From Plotosus lineatus (lineage: Eukaryota > Chordata > Actinopteri > Siluriformes > Plotosidae): a stretch of DNA of 64,000 nucleotides. A model generated the notes under the pieces. The model searched no databases, was not told the DNA's origin, and saw nothing but the letters and a program-made list of their open reading frames with translations. A program made the position numbers and the translations under genes. This document shows positions 9,828 to 20,345 of the stretch, piece by piece. The stretch is from contig CM045737.1 of the NCBI GenBank assembly GCA_024760905.1, positions 9,419,107 through 9,483,106 on the forward strand. The letters run 5' to 3'. Each line of letters opens with the position of its first letter. Position 1 is the stretch's first letter.

Positions 9828-9833
9828 AATAAA
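9828..9833 (+). other. ZP3 poly(A) signal
   Basis: AATAAA 14 nt after the stop codon. A very short 3' UTR is common in fish ZP genes. Confidence 0.75.
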
Positions 9834-10785
9834 GAAATACAAATTGTAATTTGTGTTGCCTTGTTACCCAACATCTAACTGCTGCTACTTGTAGTCATAG
9901 CCAGATGTCTGCCCTGTGGTGGTGTTGAGAGAAATGGTGTTCCTTCTGTTAAATCTGTGGCTTTCCTTTCGACGTCAAACAGGCTTGAACATTTCTTTGG
10001 TATCACTTGTCATGGCACAAGTGCCATGCAGTAGTGGTGCTCCTAAATTTAAAATTGGTAACTACAAAGCCATGTGGAACATGCCCACAGTACTCTGAAA
10101 ATAAAGGTGTGGCCTTCAGGACATGTCATGGGGCAGCAGAGGTGACTGCACCGGCTCAATTTCAGTGGTTCATGGAGGCAGACATCTGGGCTATGACAGT
10201 CCAGGGGGTATGGTCCTTAAGCACCTCCTGAAGGGGGACAGGTCACACAGGATTCTGTTGGCTCTCCTTGGGTGGTGTGTATTGTGACTGTCCTCACGAG
10301 ATTGAGGAACACGGGCAGCGCATAATAACCCTCTGCCTTGCTCTGTTTCCAAAGCACCATGAAATGCTGTGGCTCAGCACTGTCTTGCTGGTGTAGTGGG
10401 AGAGCACTAGACAGTTGCACTTCCTGGCGCCAGCAGTCCCTGTTGGGCTCTATTAGGCAGCGTTATGATGTTCGTTGCCCAGGGCAGGTTGACCTCGCTG
10501 TGTGTTCTTGGAGAGGGTCTTGGTTTTCAGGCTCCCGTTTTCATCCCATTAATGAGAACTGGCTGAATATGTCGTTTTTTTTTGTTTTTTTTGCTGAATC
10601 CTCGGTCAGGGTGAGGTTGTTTTTATAGTGCACCAGACTGACAGTCCGTCTACCGCCTCCCTTCATGTAGTCTTCTTACTGAGATGAGTACTGCAACTGT
10701 GGTGTCCTCTGCAAACTTTGGTGAGGTTTGTATAGGTGGGGCTGCAGTCATGGGTACAAGAGGCAGCTCAGCATAATGCCCTATA
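9834..10785. other. Downstream of ZP3, no recognised gene
   Basis: About 950 bp without a convincing coding exon or known repeat. Short open frames up to 96 codons are present, but none has recognisable domains. Confidence 0.4.
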
Positions 10786-11040
10786 GCAGGGATCAGTCAG
10801 CTTTGCCATTCAAAGAGCCGTTTGGACCTGTTTTCCACAAAGAAACACTGGGAGCCACAAATCCTTTTTTGACATTTAATGTCAAATAACACTGCATTTT
10901 CATAATATAAGCAATGTATCTCACTTATTTGAATGGCTGCAGAGACAATTAAATCACAATTCTGCTTGAAGCACAAACATTTACATTAAAATGGGCATTG
11001 AATAAAAAGTTACTTTCAATGAAAATCCTCAATGTCCATG
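10786..11040 (+). repeat. Possible hAT-type transposon left-end fragment
   Basis: Starts GCAGGGATCAGTCAGC and continues CATTCAAAGAGCCGTTTGG and CACTGGGAGCCACAAATCC, a pattern familiar from fish hAT-like repeats. The right end is absent, so it is a relic. Confidence 0.4.
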
Positions 11041-11049
11041 TGAGCCCTG

Positions 11050-11200
11050 AGACACTGGTGGCCTCATGGCAAAGGTGCTGGATCATTGATCCAAAGGTTG
11101 GAGTTCAAGCCCCACTCTCTACGGGTCGTCACTGTCCCTCCAGTGCAGTGAACTGGGTTATGAAAGGCCGTCCATGTCTACTAACTGGGATTAGATAACT
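11050..11200 (+). repeat. tRNA-headed SINE, 5' part
   Basis: Head region GGTGCTGGATCATTGATCC, then box-B-like GGAGTTCAAGCCCC and ACTGGGTTATGAAAGGCCG. This corresponds to the reverse complement of the SINE at 42652-43008. The 3' body is missing. Confidence 0.6.
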
Positions 11201-11229
11201 GGGATTCCAAACAGGAGGTACCGGAGAGA

Positions 11230-11980
11230 AAGTTCAGCCACAGGAATGTGGTCAACATTCCAGAAAACAGATTCAAGTTTCTGGTCAAGGCAGTGTACGA
11301 CCTGCTACCCCCACCACAGAATAAAAAGACCTGGTTCGGCACAGAGGGAATGTGCGACCTATGTGGAGAGAAGGGGATTCTCTCTCACATACTAAGTGGA
11401 TGCCGGGTGGCGATAGCACAAGAGAGATACCAGTGGCACCATGATCAAGTTCTGAGAGAGATAGCTCAGTGCATCGAAGAAACAAAAATGCATCCCCAAG
11501 GTCAAGGGAGAGTGGTGGGATCACCTTTGTGAAGCAAAAAGAAAAACCCAAAGCAAACACCCAACAATCAGCAGGGAACTATCTGGATGCGGCAGCAGAC
11601 TGGCACCTCTTTGTTGTCCAGGATAAGAAACTCAAGGTCCCAGAGAAAGTGGCATAGACAAACCTCAGACCGGATATGCTGCTGTTGTCAAACAGCACCA
11701 AGAGGATGGGGGTTATCGATCTGACAGTGCCAGGTGAGGAGAGGGTGGAGATCTCAGGGGAGCTGAAAAGAAACAAGTATACAACGCTGGAGATTGAGGG
11801 GGGAAAGAAATGGCTGGGCGGTACAGGTCTGGGCAGTAGAGGTTGGCTGCCGGGGTTTCCCGACTACTTCCATGGCTGCATTCCTCAAGGCAATTGGAAT
11901 ATGAGGAAGAGAGAGAGAGAAGTAAAGCCCTGAAGAGAATTGGAGAAGCAGCAGAGAAAGCAAGTAAAGCCATATGGACC
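11230..11980 (+). mobile_element. R2/NeSL-like LINE fragment (zinc knuckle and nuclease-like end)
   Basis: Broken C-terminal part of a reverse-transcriptase polyprotein. One frame has CDLCGEKGILSHILSGC, a C-x2-C-x7-H-x4-C knuckle of the type found before the restriction-enzyme-like nuclease of R2-group LINEs. It is followed in shifted frames by RPDMLLL...IDLTVP (a PD...D pattern) and a GWLPGFPDYFHGC segment. At least two frameshifts separate these parts. It joins directly to the RTE-like LINE at about 11980. Clade assignment rests on motif layout only. Confidence 0.55.
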
Positions 11981-13045
11981 TGGAGTTGCATGTGCCTTTG
12001 TTGATCTGGAGAAAGCATATGACAGGGTGCCGAGAGAGGAATTGTGGTATTGCATGAGGAAGTCTGGAGTGGCAGAGAAGTATGTTCGAGTGGTGCAGGA
12101 CATGTATGAGAGATGTAAGACAGTGGTTAGGTGTGCTGTCGGTGTGACTGACGAATTCAAGGTAGAGGTGGGACTGCATCAAGGGTCAGCTCTGAGCCCC
12201 TTCTTGTTTGCTCTGGTGATGGACAGGCTGACAGACGAGGTTAGACAAGATTCCCCATGGACTATGATGTTTGCAGATGACATTGTGATCTGTTTTGAGA
12301 GTAGAAAACAAGTGCAGGAAAATCTAGTGACGTGGAGGTATGCCCTGGAAAGGAGAGGAATAAAGGTTAGCCTCAGTAAAACAGAATACATGTGTGTGAA
12401 CGACAAGGACCCAAGAGGAACGGTGAGGTTACAGGGAGCAGAGATAAGGAAGGTCGAGAATTTTAAGTACTTAGGCTCAACAACAGAGCAGTGAAGAGTT
12501 TGGAAAAGAGGTGAAGAAGCGTGTGCAGGCTTGTTGGAATGGTTGGAGAAAAGTGTCCGGTGTGATGTGTGATCGGAGGGTATCGGCAAGAATGAAAGGA
12601 AAAGTAGACAAGACGGTGTTGAGGCCAGCGATGTTGTATAGTTTATAAACAGTGGCACTGAGGAAAAGACAGGAGGCAGAGCTGGAGGTAGCAGAGATGA
12701 AAATGTTGAGGTTCTCTTTGGGAGTAACAAGGATCGATAGGATCAGGAATGAGCACATCAGAGGGACAGCCCATGTAAGAAGTTTTGGAGACAAAGTCAG
12801 AGAGGCTAGATTGAGATGATTTGGACAGGGACAGAGGAGGGATAGTGAGTATATTGGTAGTAGGATGCTGAGGTTGGAACTACCAGGCAGAAGGCCTTGA
12901 GGATGACCAAAGAGACGATTCATGGATGTGGTGAAGGAGGACATGAAGGTAGTTGGTGTATGAAAAGAAGATGCAAAGGATAGGGTGAGATGGAGGCAGA
13001 TGATTCATTGTGGTGACCCCTGAATGGAAAAGCCAAAAGGAAAAG
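11981..13045 (+). mobile_element. RTE-like LINE, reverse transcriptase to 3' end
   Basis: The frame 11940-12494 contains VDLEKAYDRVPREELWYC, HQGSALSPFLFALVMD and MMFADDIVICF, the RT palm motifs with an intact FADD catalytic pair. After about 12490 a frameshift breaks it, and the C-terminal segments (EMKMLRFSLGVT-like, RLRWFGHVQRR-like with a stop) continue in other frames. The 3' end (GGTGACCCCTGAATGG, then AAAAGAAGAAG) is at about 13045. It is 5' truncated and fused to the R2-like fragment. Confidence 0.8.
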
Positions 13046-13059
13046 AAGAAGTTTCTAAT

Positions 13060-13226
13060 CCTAATTAGGGTTGCGTGGAGGCTGGATCAACGGACTTCTT
13101 TATTCGAGCAATAACGAGCAAAACAAGCAGTGATCATTTTTCACACGTGAAATCTCTGAAACAAAGGCACGAATAGCCTTGGGAAATTCATCGACCTGAG
13201 AATTTGAGTAATCACACTTCAGCATT
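13060..13226 (+). repeat. Repeat flank
   Basis: ACGGACTTCTTTATTCGAGC, CACACGTGAAATCTCTGA and ATTCATCGACC, the same flank that precedes or follows many tRNA-Asp copies (for example 4200-4320 and, reversed, 63480-63600). Confidence 0.5.
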
Positions 13227-13306
13227 TCCTCGTTAGTATAGTGGCCAGTATCTCTGCCTGTCAAGTGGAAGACTCGGTAGACTGTGGTTTGATTCCCCAC
13301 CGAGAG
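13227..13306 (+). pseudogene. tRNA-Asp-like pseudogene with insertion
   Basis: The 5' acceptor strand TCCTCGT and D-arm are intact. The anticodon loop reads CTGTCAA, and extra bases (GGTAGACT) lie between the anticodon and T arms. The 3' acceptor strand is lost. Confidence 0.55.
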
Positions 13307-13349
13307 GTGTACAGTTCTAGTTCTTCACTTTTTCTTCCCTTCTTGTTAT

Positions 13350-13615
13350 TATTCATTCATTCATTCATTTTCTGTAACCGATTAATCCAAATTAGGGTCA
13401 CGGGGAGGCTGGGGCCCATCTCAGTCGACTCCAAGCGAGGGCAGAGGACACCCTGGACAGCTTGCCAGACCAATCGAAGGACGGGAACACGCTAATGGCT
13501 TTGCAGCTCCTCTTGTCAAAAGTCAGCAATGGTTCTTTTACATAAACCTCACACCAGAGACAGTGACAGACATGGCCGGCCTTTGATAACCCAGTTATCA
13601 GCACTGGGGGTCTTG
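13350..13615 (-). repeat. SINE, reverse orientation
   Basis: Tail (CATTCATTCATTCATT at 13350-13368), the TCACGGGGAGGCTGGGGCCC region and the body to CAGCACTGGGG. The tRNA-like head is replaced by an (ATT)n tract. Confidence 0.6.
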
Positions 13616-13719
13616 TTGTTATTATTATTATTATATATTTTAATAATAATATTATTATTATCACTGACAAACTAGGGATTCTTTAAAAATTTCTGTCACA
13701 TTGAAAAATAGAATTTAAT

Positions 13720-13955
13720 TTGTGGACAGCACAGTGGAGTATTGGTGAGCACCGGTGTGTGTCTGCGCAGAAACATGCTGACAACTGTGCAGCTCCTCTT
13801 TCCGAAAGTCTGCAATGGTTCTTTTAGATGAAGCTCTCACCACAGACAGTGAGAGACATTTCAGGCCTTTGATCACCCAGGCAGCAGCACTGTTTGGAAT
13901 TGCAGGGACAACCTGCTCATAGTGGGACTTGAGCCCCTGCTCAATTATTAGCAGT
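13720..13955 (-). repeat. SINE body joined to tRNA-Asp unit
   Basis: Nearly the same arrangement as 1-243: AGCTCTCACCACAGACAGTG and CCAGGCAGCAGCACTG, then TCATAGTGGGACTTGAGCCC and the tRNA copy. This is a second example of the same composite block. Confidence 0.65.
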
Positions 13956-14027
13956 TCCTCGTTAGTATAGTGGCCAGTATCTCCGCCTGTCACGTGGAAG
14001 ACCGGGGTTCGATTCCCCGACGAGGAG
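13956..14027 (+). tRNA. tRNA-Asp(GTC)-like copy, best-preserved
   Basis: 72 nt. Acceptor TCCTCGT/ACGAGGA and T-stem CGGGG/CCCCG are fully paired, anticodon stem TCCGC/GTGGA has one G-T pair, anticodon is GTC, and box B GGTTCGATTCC is intact. The D-loop keeps TAGTATAGTGG. A perfect CTGGAG/CTCCAG hairpin begins two bases after it, and the first long T run (8 T) is at about 14099-14108. A Pol III transcript would therefore carry about 75 nt of 3' extension. Confidence 0.8.
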
Positions 14028-14850
14028 TCTGGAGTGTATATCTCCAGTGCTTTGTTGTTTCTTTCCTGCTTGTGATGATTATTGTTGTTATTACCGGTAT
14101 TTTTTTTCTATTATTATTATCTACTCCAAAATAAAGATTCTTAAATAATCTTCTGTCACATAGGGAGACAAAACACAGTGGAGTATTTGTGAGCACTGAT
14201 GTGTGGCTGTGTCTCTCTCTTTCTGAGTGTGTCTATGTGGATTTCTGTGTGAGTGCATCTCTCTCACTCTGTGTCTGGGTGTCTGTTGCTCTCGCCGAGT
14301 GTGTGTCTGTGCACATCTCTCTCTCTCTGTGTTTGTTTGTGTCTGGTCTTCTCTCTCTCTGTGTTTGTGTGTGAGTGTGTATCTGCCTGTGCGTCTTTGT
14401 CCCTCTCTGTGTCTGTGGGGTTTGTATTGCATACCTTTCAGGGATGGTGTTTATGTCTCTCACTGTCTCTGGTGAGAGGTTCATGTAAAAGAATCATTGC
14501 TGACTTTCAGAAAGAGTCGCTGCAAAGCCGTCAACGTGTTTCTCTCCATTGCTCAACAGTTGTGACAGGAAGGGCATCCGACGTAAAAACCGATGCCAAA
14601 TCAAATGATTCGCTGTGGCGACTCTGTAGAAAAGGGAAAAAGCTGAAAGAGAAGATGAGTACATGGTCCCCAGAATGGAAGTTTTGTTTTATTTATTCGT
14701 TTTTAGGGACACAAATAGGAATAAATGATTTATGTTTAAGGTTAGAATGAGGTTTAGCTTTCAGTGCTGCGATGACATGCATTTGCCTTTTCGTCCTGTC
14801 CACGTCACTTCACAAAGTGGGACTTGAACCCCTGCTGGCTCAATAACAGT
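14028..14850 (+). repeat. T-unit spacer between two tRNA-Asp copies
   Basis: A complete unit; the next tRNA copy starts 895 bp after the previous one. Contains the hairpin, ATT tract, CT/GT repeat (14195-14420), an inserted 3' SINE/LINE-tail-like patch (about 14450-14640, TGACAGGAAGGGCATCCGAC) and the GGACACAAATAGGAAT and CCACGTCACTTCACAAAGTG blocks. Confidence 0.75.
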
Positions 14851-14922
14851 TCCTCGTTAGTATAGTGGCCAGTATCTCCGCCTGTCACGTGGAAGACCGG
14901 GGTTCGATTCCCTGACGAGGAG
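14851..14922 (+). tRNA. tRNA-Asp(GTC)-like copy, foldable
   Basis: As the copy at 13956 except the T-stem is CGGGG/CCCTG (one G-T pair). Acceptor stem, anticodon GTC and box B are intact. The hairpin following it is slightly changed (CTGGAGTGTGTATCTCCAG). Confidence 0.75.
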
Positions 14923-15811
14923 TCTGGAGTGTGTATCTCCAGGACTTAATTGTTTCTTTCCTTCTTGTGATGATTATTCTTCTTGTGATTTCCAGTATTT
15001 TTTTTCGATTATTATTATTATTATTATCTCCTACAAAATAAAGATTCTTAAATAATCTTCCGTCACATAGGGAGACAAAACACAGTGGAGTATTTGTGAG
15101 CACTGGTGTGTGTCTGTGTCTCTCTCACTCTGAGTCTGTTCTGTGCATCTCTCTCTCGCTGTCTTTGTCTCTCTGTGTTTGTCTGTGTCTGGTTCTGTCT
15201 CTCTCTCAGTCTCTCCCCCTCCCTGTGTTTGCGTTTATTATTATTATTATTATTATTATATAGATATTATATAATCTCCTGCAAAATAAAGATTCTTAAA
15301 TAATCTTCCATCACATAGGGAGACAAAACACAGTGGAGTATTTGTGAGCACTGATGTGTGTCCGTGTCTCTCTCGTTCTCTCTCTGACTGTGTGTCTGTG
15401 CATATTTCTGTGTGTGTGCGCATCTCTCTCTCTCTCTCTCTCTCTCGTGCTCTGTGTCTGGGTGTCTGTCTCTCTCTCTCTATCTCTCTCTCTCTCTCTC
15501 TATCAGTCGGTGTGTCTGTGTGTGCATGCGTGTGTGCATTTCCCTCTCTCTCTCTGGGTCTCTTCTGTTCATCTCTCTCTCTCACTGTGTGTGTGTGTTT
15601 GTTTGTATCTGGTCCTCTCTCTCTCTCTCTCAATCACTTTGTTTGTGTATAAGTGAATCTCCCTGTGCGTCTGTGTCCGTCTCTGTGTGTCTGTGGGGTT
15701 TGTCTTGCATACCTTTTTTTGGGGGGAGGTGGTTTACCTGGTCCTCTCAAGGGAAGTTTTGTTTTATTTATTCGTTTTTTTCTGGACACAAATGAGACAA
15801 ATACGAATTCC
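14923..15811 (+). repeat. T-unit spacer with internal duplication
   Basis: ATT tract (15015-15030), CCGTCACATAGGGAGAC block and CT/GT repeat (15105-15225), then a second ATT tract (15237-15262), the same ACAAAACACAGTGGAGTA block and a second CT/GT repeat (15345-15700). The segment from ATT tract to microsatellite has been duplicated in tandem within the unit. Ends with GGGAAGTTTTGTTTTATT and GACACAAATGAGACAAATAC. Confidence 0.7.
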
Positions 15812-16442
15812 ATACCGGATCGGTCGAGGCCCGGGTTCACAACGACTGCCATCAGTACTGTTAACCAACAGGGTGCTGGTGGAAACTGGGCTACTGTTGG
15901 TCGAAGAAGGAGAGGCAGGAGGCGGATCCATAGGAGGAGAGAGAAGAGGAAAGGCTGAGAGTCGGGACTTTGAATGTTTTAACTATGACAGGAAAAGTGA
16001 GAGAGCTGACTGACATGATGCAGAGGAGGAAGGTGGACATACTGTGTGTTCAGGAGACCAAGTGGAAAGGTAGCAAGGCGAGAGGCTTAGGAGCAGGTTT
16101 AAGCTGTTTTATCATGGTGTGGATGGGAAGAGAAATGGAGTCGGAGTCATCTTGAAGGAGGGGTTTGTGAGGAATGTTCTAGAAGTGAAAAGAGTGTCAG
16201 ACAGAGTGATGAGTCTCAAGTTAGAAATCAAAGGCGTGATGTTCAATGTTGTTCATGCTTATGCCCCACAGGCAGGATGTGAGCTAGAAGAGAAGGAGAG
16301 ATTCTGGAGTGAGTTCGATGAAGTGATGCAGAATACCCCCAGCTGTGAAAGAGTGGTCATTGGGGCAGACGTCAATGGACATGTCAGTGCATGAAACAGA
16401 GGGGACGAGGAAGTGATGGGCAGGTTTGGTATCCAGGACAGG
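15812..16442 (+). mobile_element. RTE-like LINE, 5' end and endonuclease fragment
   Basis: Same extent as 905-1531: 5' segment CCGGATCGGTCGAGG, frames with KVDILCVQETKWKGS and MDGKRNGVGVILKEGF, and GADVNGHVS in place of the GADFNGHVG motif. Truncated after the same codon. The frame is broken by an early stop after VSA. Confidence 0.8.
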
Positions 16443-16489
16443 ATTGGGGTCGGCGGGGGTAGAAATAATAATTAAAAAGCTTGATGAAG

Positions 16490-18476
16490 GACTTCTTCTT
16501 CTTTCGGCTGTTCCCTTCAGGGCAACAGCAAATCATCCGTCTCCATCGCACCCTGTCCTCTGCATCTTCTTCTCTTACTCCAACGACCTTCATGTCTTCC
16601 TTCACTACATCCATAAATCTCTTCTTTGGTCTTCCTCTCAGCCTTCTGCCTGGTAGTTCCAACCTCAGCGTCCCACTGCCAATATACTCACTATCCCTCC
16701 TCTGTACATGTCCAAACCATCTCAATCTAGCCTCTCTGACTTTGTCTCCAAAACATCTTACATGGGCTGTCCCTCTGATCCTATTCATCATTGTTACTCC
16801 CAGAGAGAACCTCAACATTTTCATCTCTGCTACCTCCAGCTCTGCCTTTTCCTCAGCGCCACTGTTTCTAAGCCATACTACATCGCTGGCCTCATCACCG
16901 TCTTGTACACTTTATTCATTATTATTGAATTCATTATTGTTGATTCTCTCCTATCACACATCACACTTTTCTCCAACCATTCCAACCTGCCTGAACACGC
17001 TTCTTCCCCTCTTTTCCACACTCTCCATTGCTCTGGATGGTTGAGCCTGAGTCCTTAAAATCCTCCACCTTCATTATCTCTGCTCCCTGTAACATCACCG
17101 TTCCTCCTGGGTCCTTCTCATTCACACACATGTATTCTGATTTTTTTTGAGGCTAACTGTCATTTCTCTCCTGTCCAGGGCATACCTCCACCTCTCTAGA
17201 TTTTCCTTCACTTGTTCTCTGCTCTCACTACAGATCACAATGTCATCTGCAAACATTATAATCCATGGGGAATCTTGTCTAACCTCGTCTGTCAGCCTGT
17301 CCATCACCAGAGCAAACAAGAAGGGGCTCAGAGCTGACCCTTGATGCAGAACCACCTCCACCTTGAATCCTTCTGTCACACGGACAGCACACCTCACTAC
17401 TGTCTTACATCTCTCATACATGTCCTGCACCACTCGAACATACCTCTCTGCCACTCCACACTTCCTCATGCAATACCACAGTTCTTCTCTTGGCACCCTG
17501 TCATATGCTTTTTCCAAATCCACAAAGGCACAATGCAGTTCCTCTGACCTTCTCTGTACTTCTCTATTAACATCCTCAAAACAAACACTGCATCTGTGCT
17601 GCTCTTTCTTGGCATGACATCAAACTGTTGTTCACAAATGCTGACCTCTGCCCTTTGTCTAACTTCCATTATTCTTTACCATAACTTCATCGTATGGCTC
17701 ATCAACTATATCCCTCTGTAGTTGCCACAACCCTGCACGTCTCCCTTGTTCTGCCCCAATGACCACTCTTTCACCTCTGGGGGTATTCTGCATCACTTCA
17801 TCTAACTCACTCCAGAATCTCTCCTTCTCTTCTTGCTCACATCCTGCCTGTGGGGCATAAGCACGAACAACATTGAACATCACGCCTTTGATTTCTAACT
17901 TGAGACTCATCACTCTGTCTGACACTCTTTTCACTTCTCGAACATTACTCACAAACCCCTCCTTCAAGATGACTCCTACTCCATTTCTCTTCCCATCCAC
18001 AGCATGATAAAACAGCTTAAACCTGCTCCTAAGCTTTTAGCTTTGCTACCTTTTCACCTGGTCTCCTGAACACACAGTATGTCCGTCTTCCTCCTCTGTA
18101 TCATGTCAGTCAGCTCTCTCACTTTTCCTGTCATAGTTCCAACATTCAAAGTCCCTACTCTCAGTCCTAGACTCAGGCTTTACTTGTTCTCTCTCTGCTT
18201 CCGGACACGCCTCCCACCTTTCCTTCTTCGACCGACAGTAGTCCAATTTCCATCAGCACCCTGTTGGTTGACAGCACTGATGGCGGTATTTGTTAACCAG
18301 GGCCTCAACTGATCCAGTATGGAGGTAATGTTTGTGATTTGCATGGTAAATTTTGGCATTAGTTTTACGTCGGATGCCCTTCCTAACACAACCCTCTGCA
18401 TTTTTCCGGGCTTGGGACCGGCATAAGGTGGAGAGACACTGGTTAGTGCCCCCCTGCCTCATGGCTGCATTTTGCT
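16490..18476 (-). mobile_element. RTE-like LINE with internal deletion
   Basis: Read on minus: a 5' leader from about 18476 (CATGAGGCAGGGGGGC type), an endonuclease part (KRNGVGVILKEGF at about 17985-17945), then a join near 17750 that skips the endonuclease C-terminus and the linker and lands in the RT region. RT frames show VDLEKAYDRVPREELWYC and MFADDIVICSES (FADD intact), followed by the C-terminal domain (RLRWFGHVQRRDSEY) and a 3' end at about 16490. Roughly 1.1 kb appears missing compared with 28246-31367. Confidence 0.8.
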
Positions 18477-18829
18477 TGATGAATGACTATTCGCAGTTAT
18501 TATAAACAGTGTAATATAAAGCAGTTCTAACGAACTTCTTATGGGTGTTCAAAGCTCGCTTGACAGATCGGAGGTCCGGACTCAACATTTACTTGTTTCC
18601 TTGAGGGATCAGAGGTCCGGATGAGCCGCATTTTGCTCACATTCAGCGGAGCGCGCCACATTTATAAAACTTTTACTGAATTAAACAACTTAAAAAATAA
18701 AAAATAAGCTGATATGAACACTTTCAAAAGAGAGTAAAAGAACATCTGTCTCCTTTCTGACTGATCACAATTTATCGGGATAAAAACGAATAAATAAAAC
18801 AAAACTTCCATTCAGGGGACCATGTACTC
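18477..18829 (-). repeat. P-repeat and T-unit remnant
   Basis: P-repeat landmarks CGCTTGACAGATCGGAGGTC and ATTCAGCGGAGCGCG. From about 18775 a fragment of the T-unit GATAAAAACGAATAAATAAA / AAAACTTCCATT block. Confidence 0.5.
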
Positions 18830-19006
18830 TTCTTCTCTTTCGGCTTTTTCCCTTTTCTCCGGAGTCGCCACAGCAAATCATTTGATTTGGCATCGGTTTT
18901 TACGTCGGATGCCCTTCCTGTCACAACTGTTTAGCAAGGGACAGAAACACGCTGATGGCTTTGCAGCTACTCTTTACGAAAGTCAGCAATGGTTCTTTTA
19001 CATGAA
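18830..19006 (-). repeat. LINE/SINE tail fragments
   Basis: TTTTCTCCGGAGTCGCCACA with TACGTCGGATGCCCTTCC (also seen at 14570-14630 and 54940-55010 in the other orientation), followed by a SINE body piece (GGCTTTGCAGCTACTC). Confidence 0.45.
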
Positions 19007-19047
19007 CACGTGATAGGTGGAGATACTGGCCACTCGACTAACGAGGA
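19007..19047 (-). pseudogene. 5' part of a tRNA-Asp-like copy
   Basis: Reverse complement begins TCCTCGTTAGTCGAGTGGCC and stops just after the anticodon region. The T-arm and 3' acceptor strand are missing. Confidence 0.55.
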
Positions 19048-19299
19048 ACTGCTCAAGTTTCATCACTCATATTCTCTGTTGATGAATTTCCCAAGGATAT
19101 TCATTCTTTTTTCAGATATTTTATGTGTGAAAAAATAACTGCTTATTTTGCTCGTTATTGCTCGAATAAAGAAGACCGTTCGAACTGCTTTATATTACAC
19201 TCTCTATAATCACCACTAAGTCAAGTTTTTAATTATTATTCATATATTATTTATACCCCTGCCCCCAAGGCTAAAACCCCACTTCGTTCGTTCTTTTTC

Positions 19300-19650
19300 A
19301 ATCAAAAGCTGGCTGGTCTATTCGGTGTAGGTGCTGGTTTATTTCTCCCAGGGTCAGGGGTCCAAGTCTGACTCTGAGCAGGTTGTCCCTGCCCTTCCCC
19401 CCAGTGCTGCTGCCTGGGTTATCAAAGGCCTGAAATGTCTCTCACTGTCTGTGGTGAGAGCTTCATCTGAAAGAACCACTGATGTTTTTTGTAAAGAGGA
19501 GCTGCATGGTTGTCAGCGTGTTTCTGCCCTGCGATGACCTGGTGAGCTGACCAGGGTGTACTCTGCCCTCACTCAGAGTCGGCTGAGATGGACGCCAGTC
19601 TCCAAGTGTCCCTACTTAGGATTAAGCTTTTCAGAGAATGAATGAATGAA
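19300..19650 (+). repeat. tRNA-headed SINE, full length
   Basis: Head with GGTGTAGGTGCTGG and box-B-like GGGGTCCAAGTCTGAC, body (CTGGGTTATCAAAGGCCTGA), 3' region GATGGACGCCAGTCTCCAAG and tail AATGAATGAATGAATA. The 68-codon open frame inside is not a gene. Confidence 0.65.
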
Positions 19651-19654
19651 TAAA

Positions 19655-20345
19655 ATACAGTCATACCGCACCTTACGAAATTAATCCGTTCCAGAAGTGG
19701 TTTCATAACCTGATTTTTTCATAAGTTGAGTAGCATTTTACATGTAAAAGGCCTGAATCGTTCCAAGGTCCCCAATACTACCCCCTAAATCCTTTAAATA
19801 TTATGAGTAAACCTTTTCACGCCTCCTTCTGCTTCAATATCATACCGATGGTTGATGGGTTTCAGCCATATTCCTTTCCAAAATCACTCAACTGCATACC
19901 ACGAGCCAGCTCCTTCTTTTCACTCGCACCGGGAATCACTTTCACCAAGAATCACACATGTGTTTGTGTGTGCATGCATGTGTTGATCATGTCTTCTTCA
20001 CAGAGTTATAATCTTACAAATGTTTATCCAAGGTTAAAAGCCTGAGCCAAAAAATAAAGTTGCAATGAGCACACTCGAAAAACTCACGAAACAACAGTAA
20101 CTCTGTCCTTTACGAGTGCTAGAACTCCGTGACGAACAATGGGTTGAAGGCACATGAAAAGCATCATGGGTATTATGAAGCTGCAGCTGCCTCCTCGCTA
20201 AAGGAAAGCCGGGGTGTTGGGAGATAGCCAATGGGAGAGCAACTCGCGCATTGTTTAAATTTTTGAGATGACGTGTTTCGTAACATAAATTGTTTTGGAT
20301 CCAGCGATGGAAATTTTAAGTCAATGCATTCCGTTACTTAGGTGA
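19655..20345 (+). repeat. P-repeat
   Basis: ACAGTCATACCGCACCTTAC, AATTAATCCGTTCCAGAAG, CATTTTACATGTAAAAGGCC, then the GTGTTGGGAGATAGCCAATG part. It resembles 48345-48985 closely. Confidence 0.5.

Noticed and set aside
10370..10440. Possible tRNA-like D-arm (GGTGTAGTGGGAGAGCAC)
   Set aside because: No matching box B or acceptor stem within 100 bp.
6520..11040. A hAT transposon carrying the ZP3 gene between its ends
   Set aside because: The upstream piece looks like a right end and the downstream piece like a left end, the wrong order for a composite element; no 8-bp duplication pairs them.
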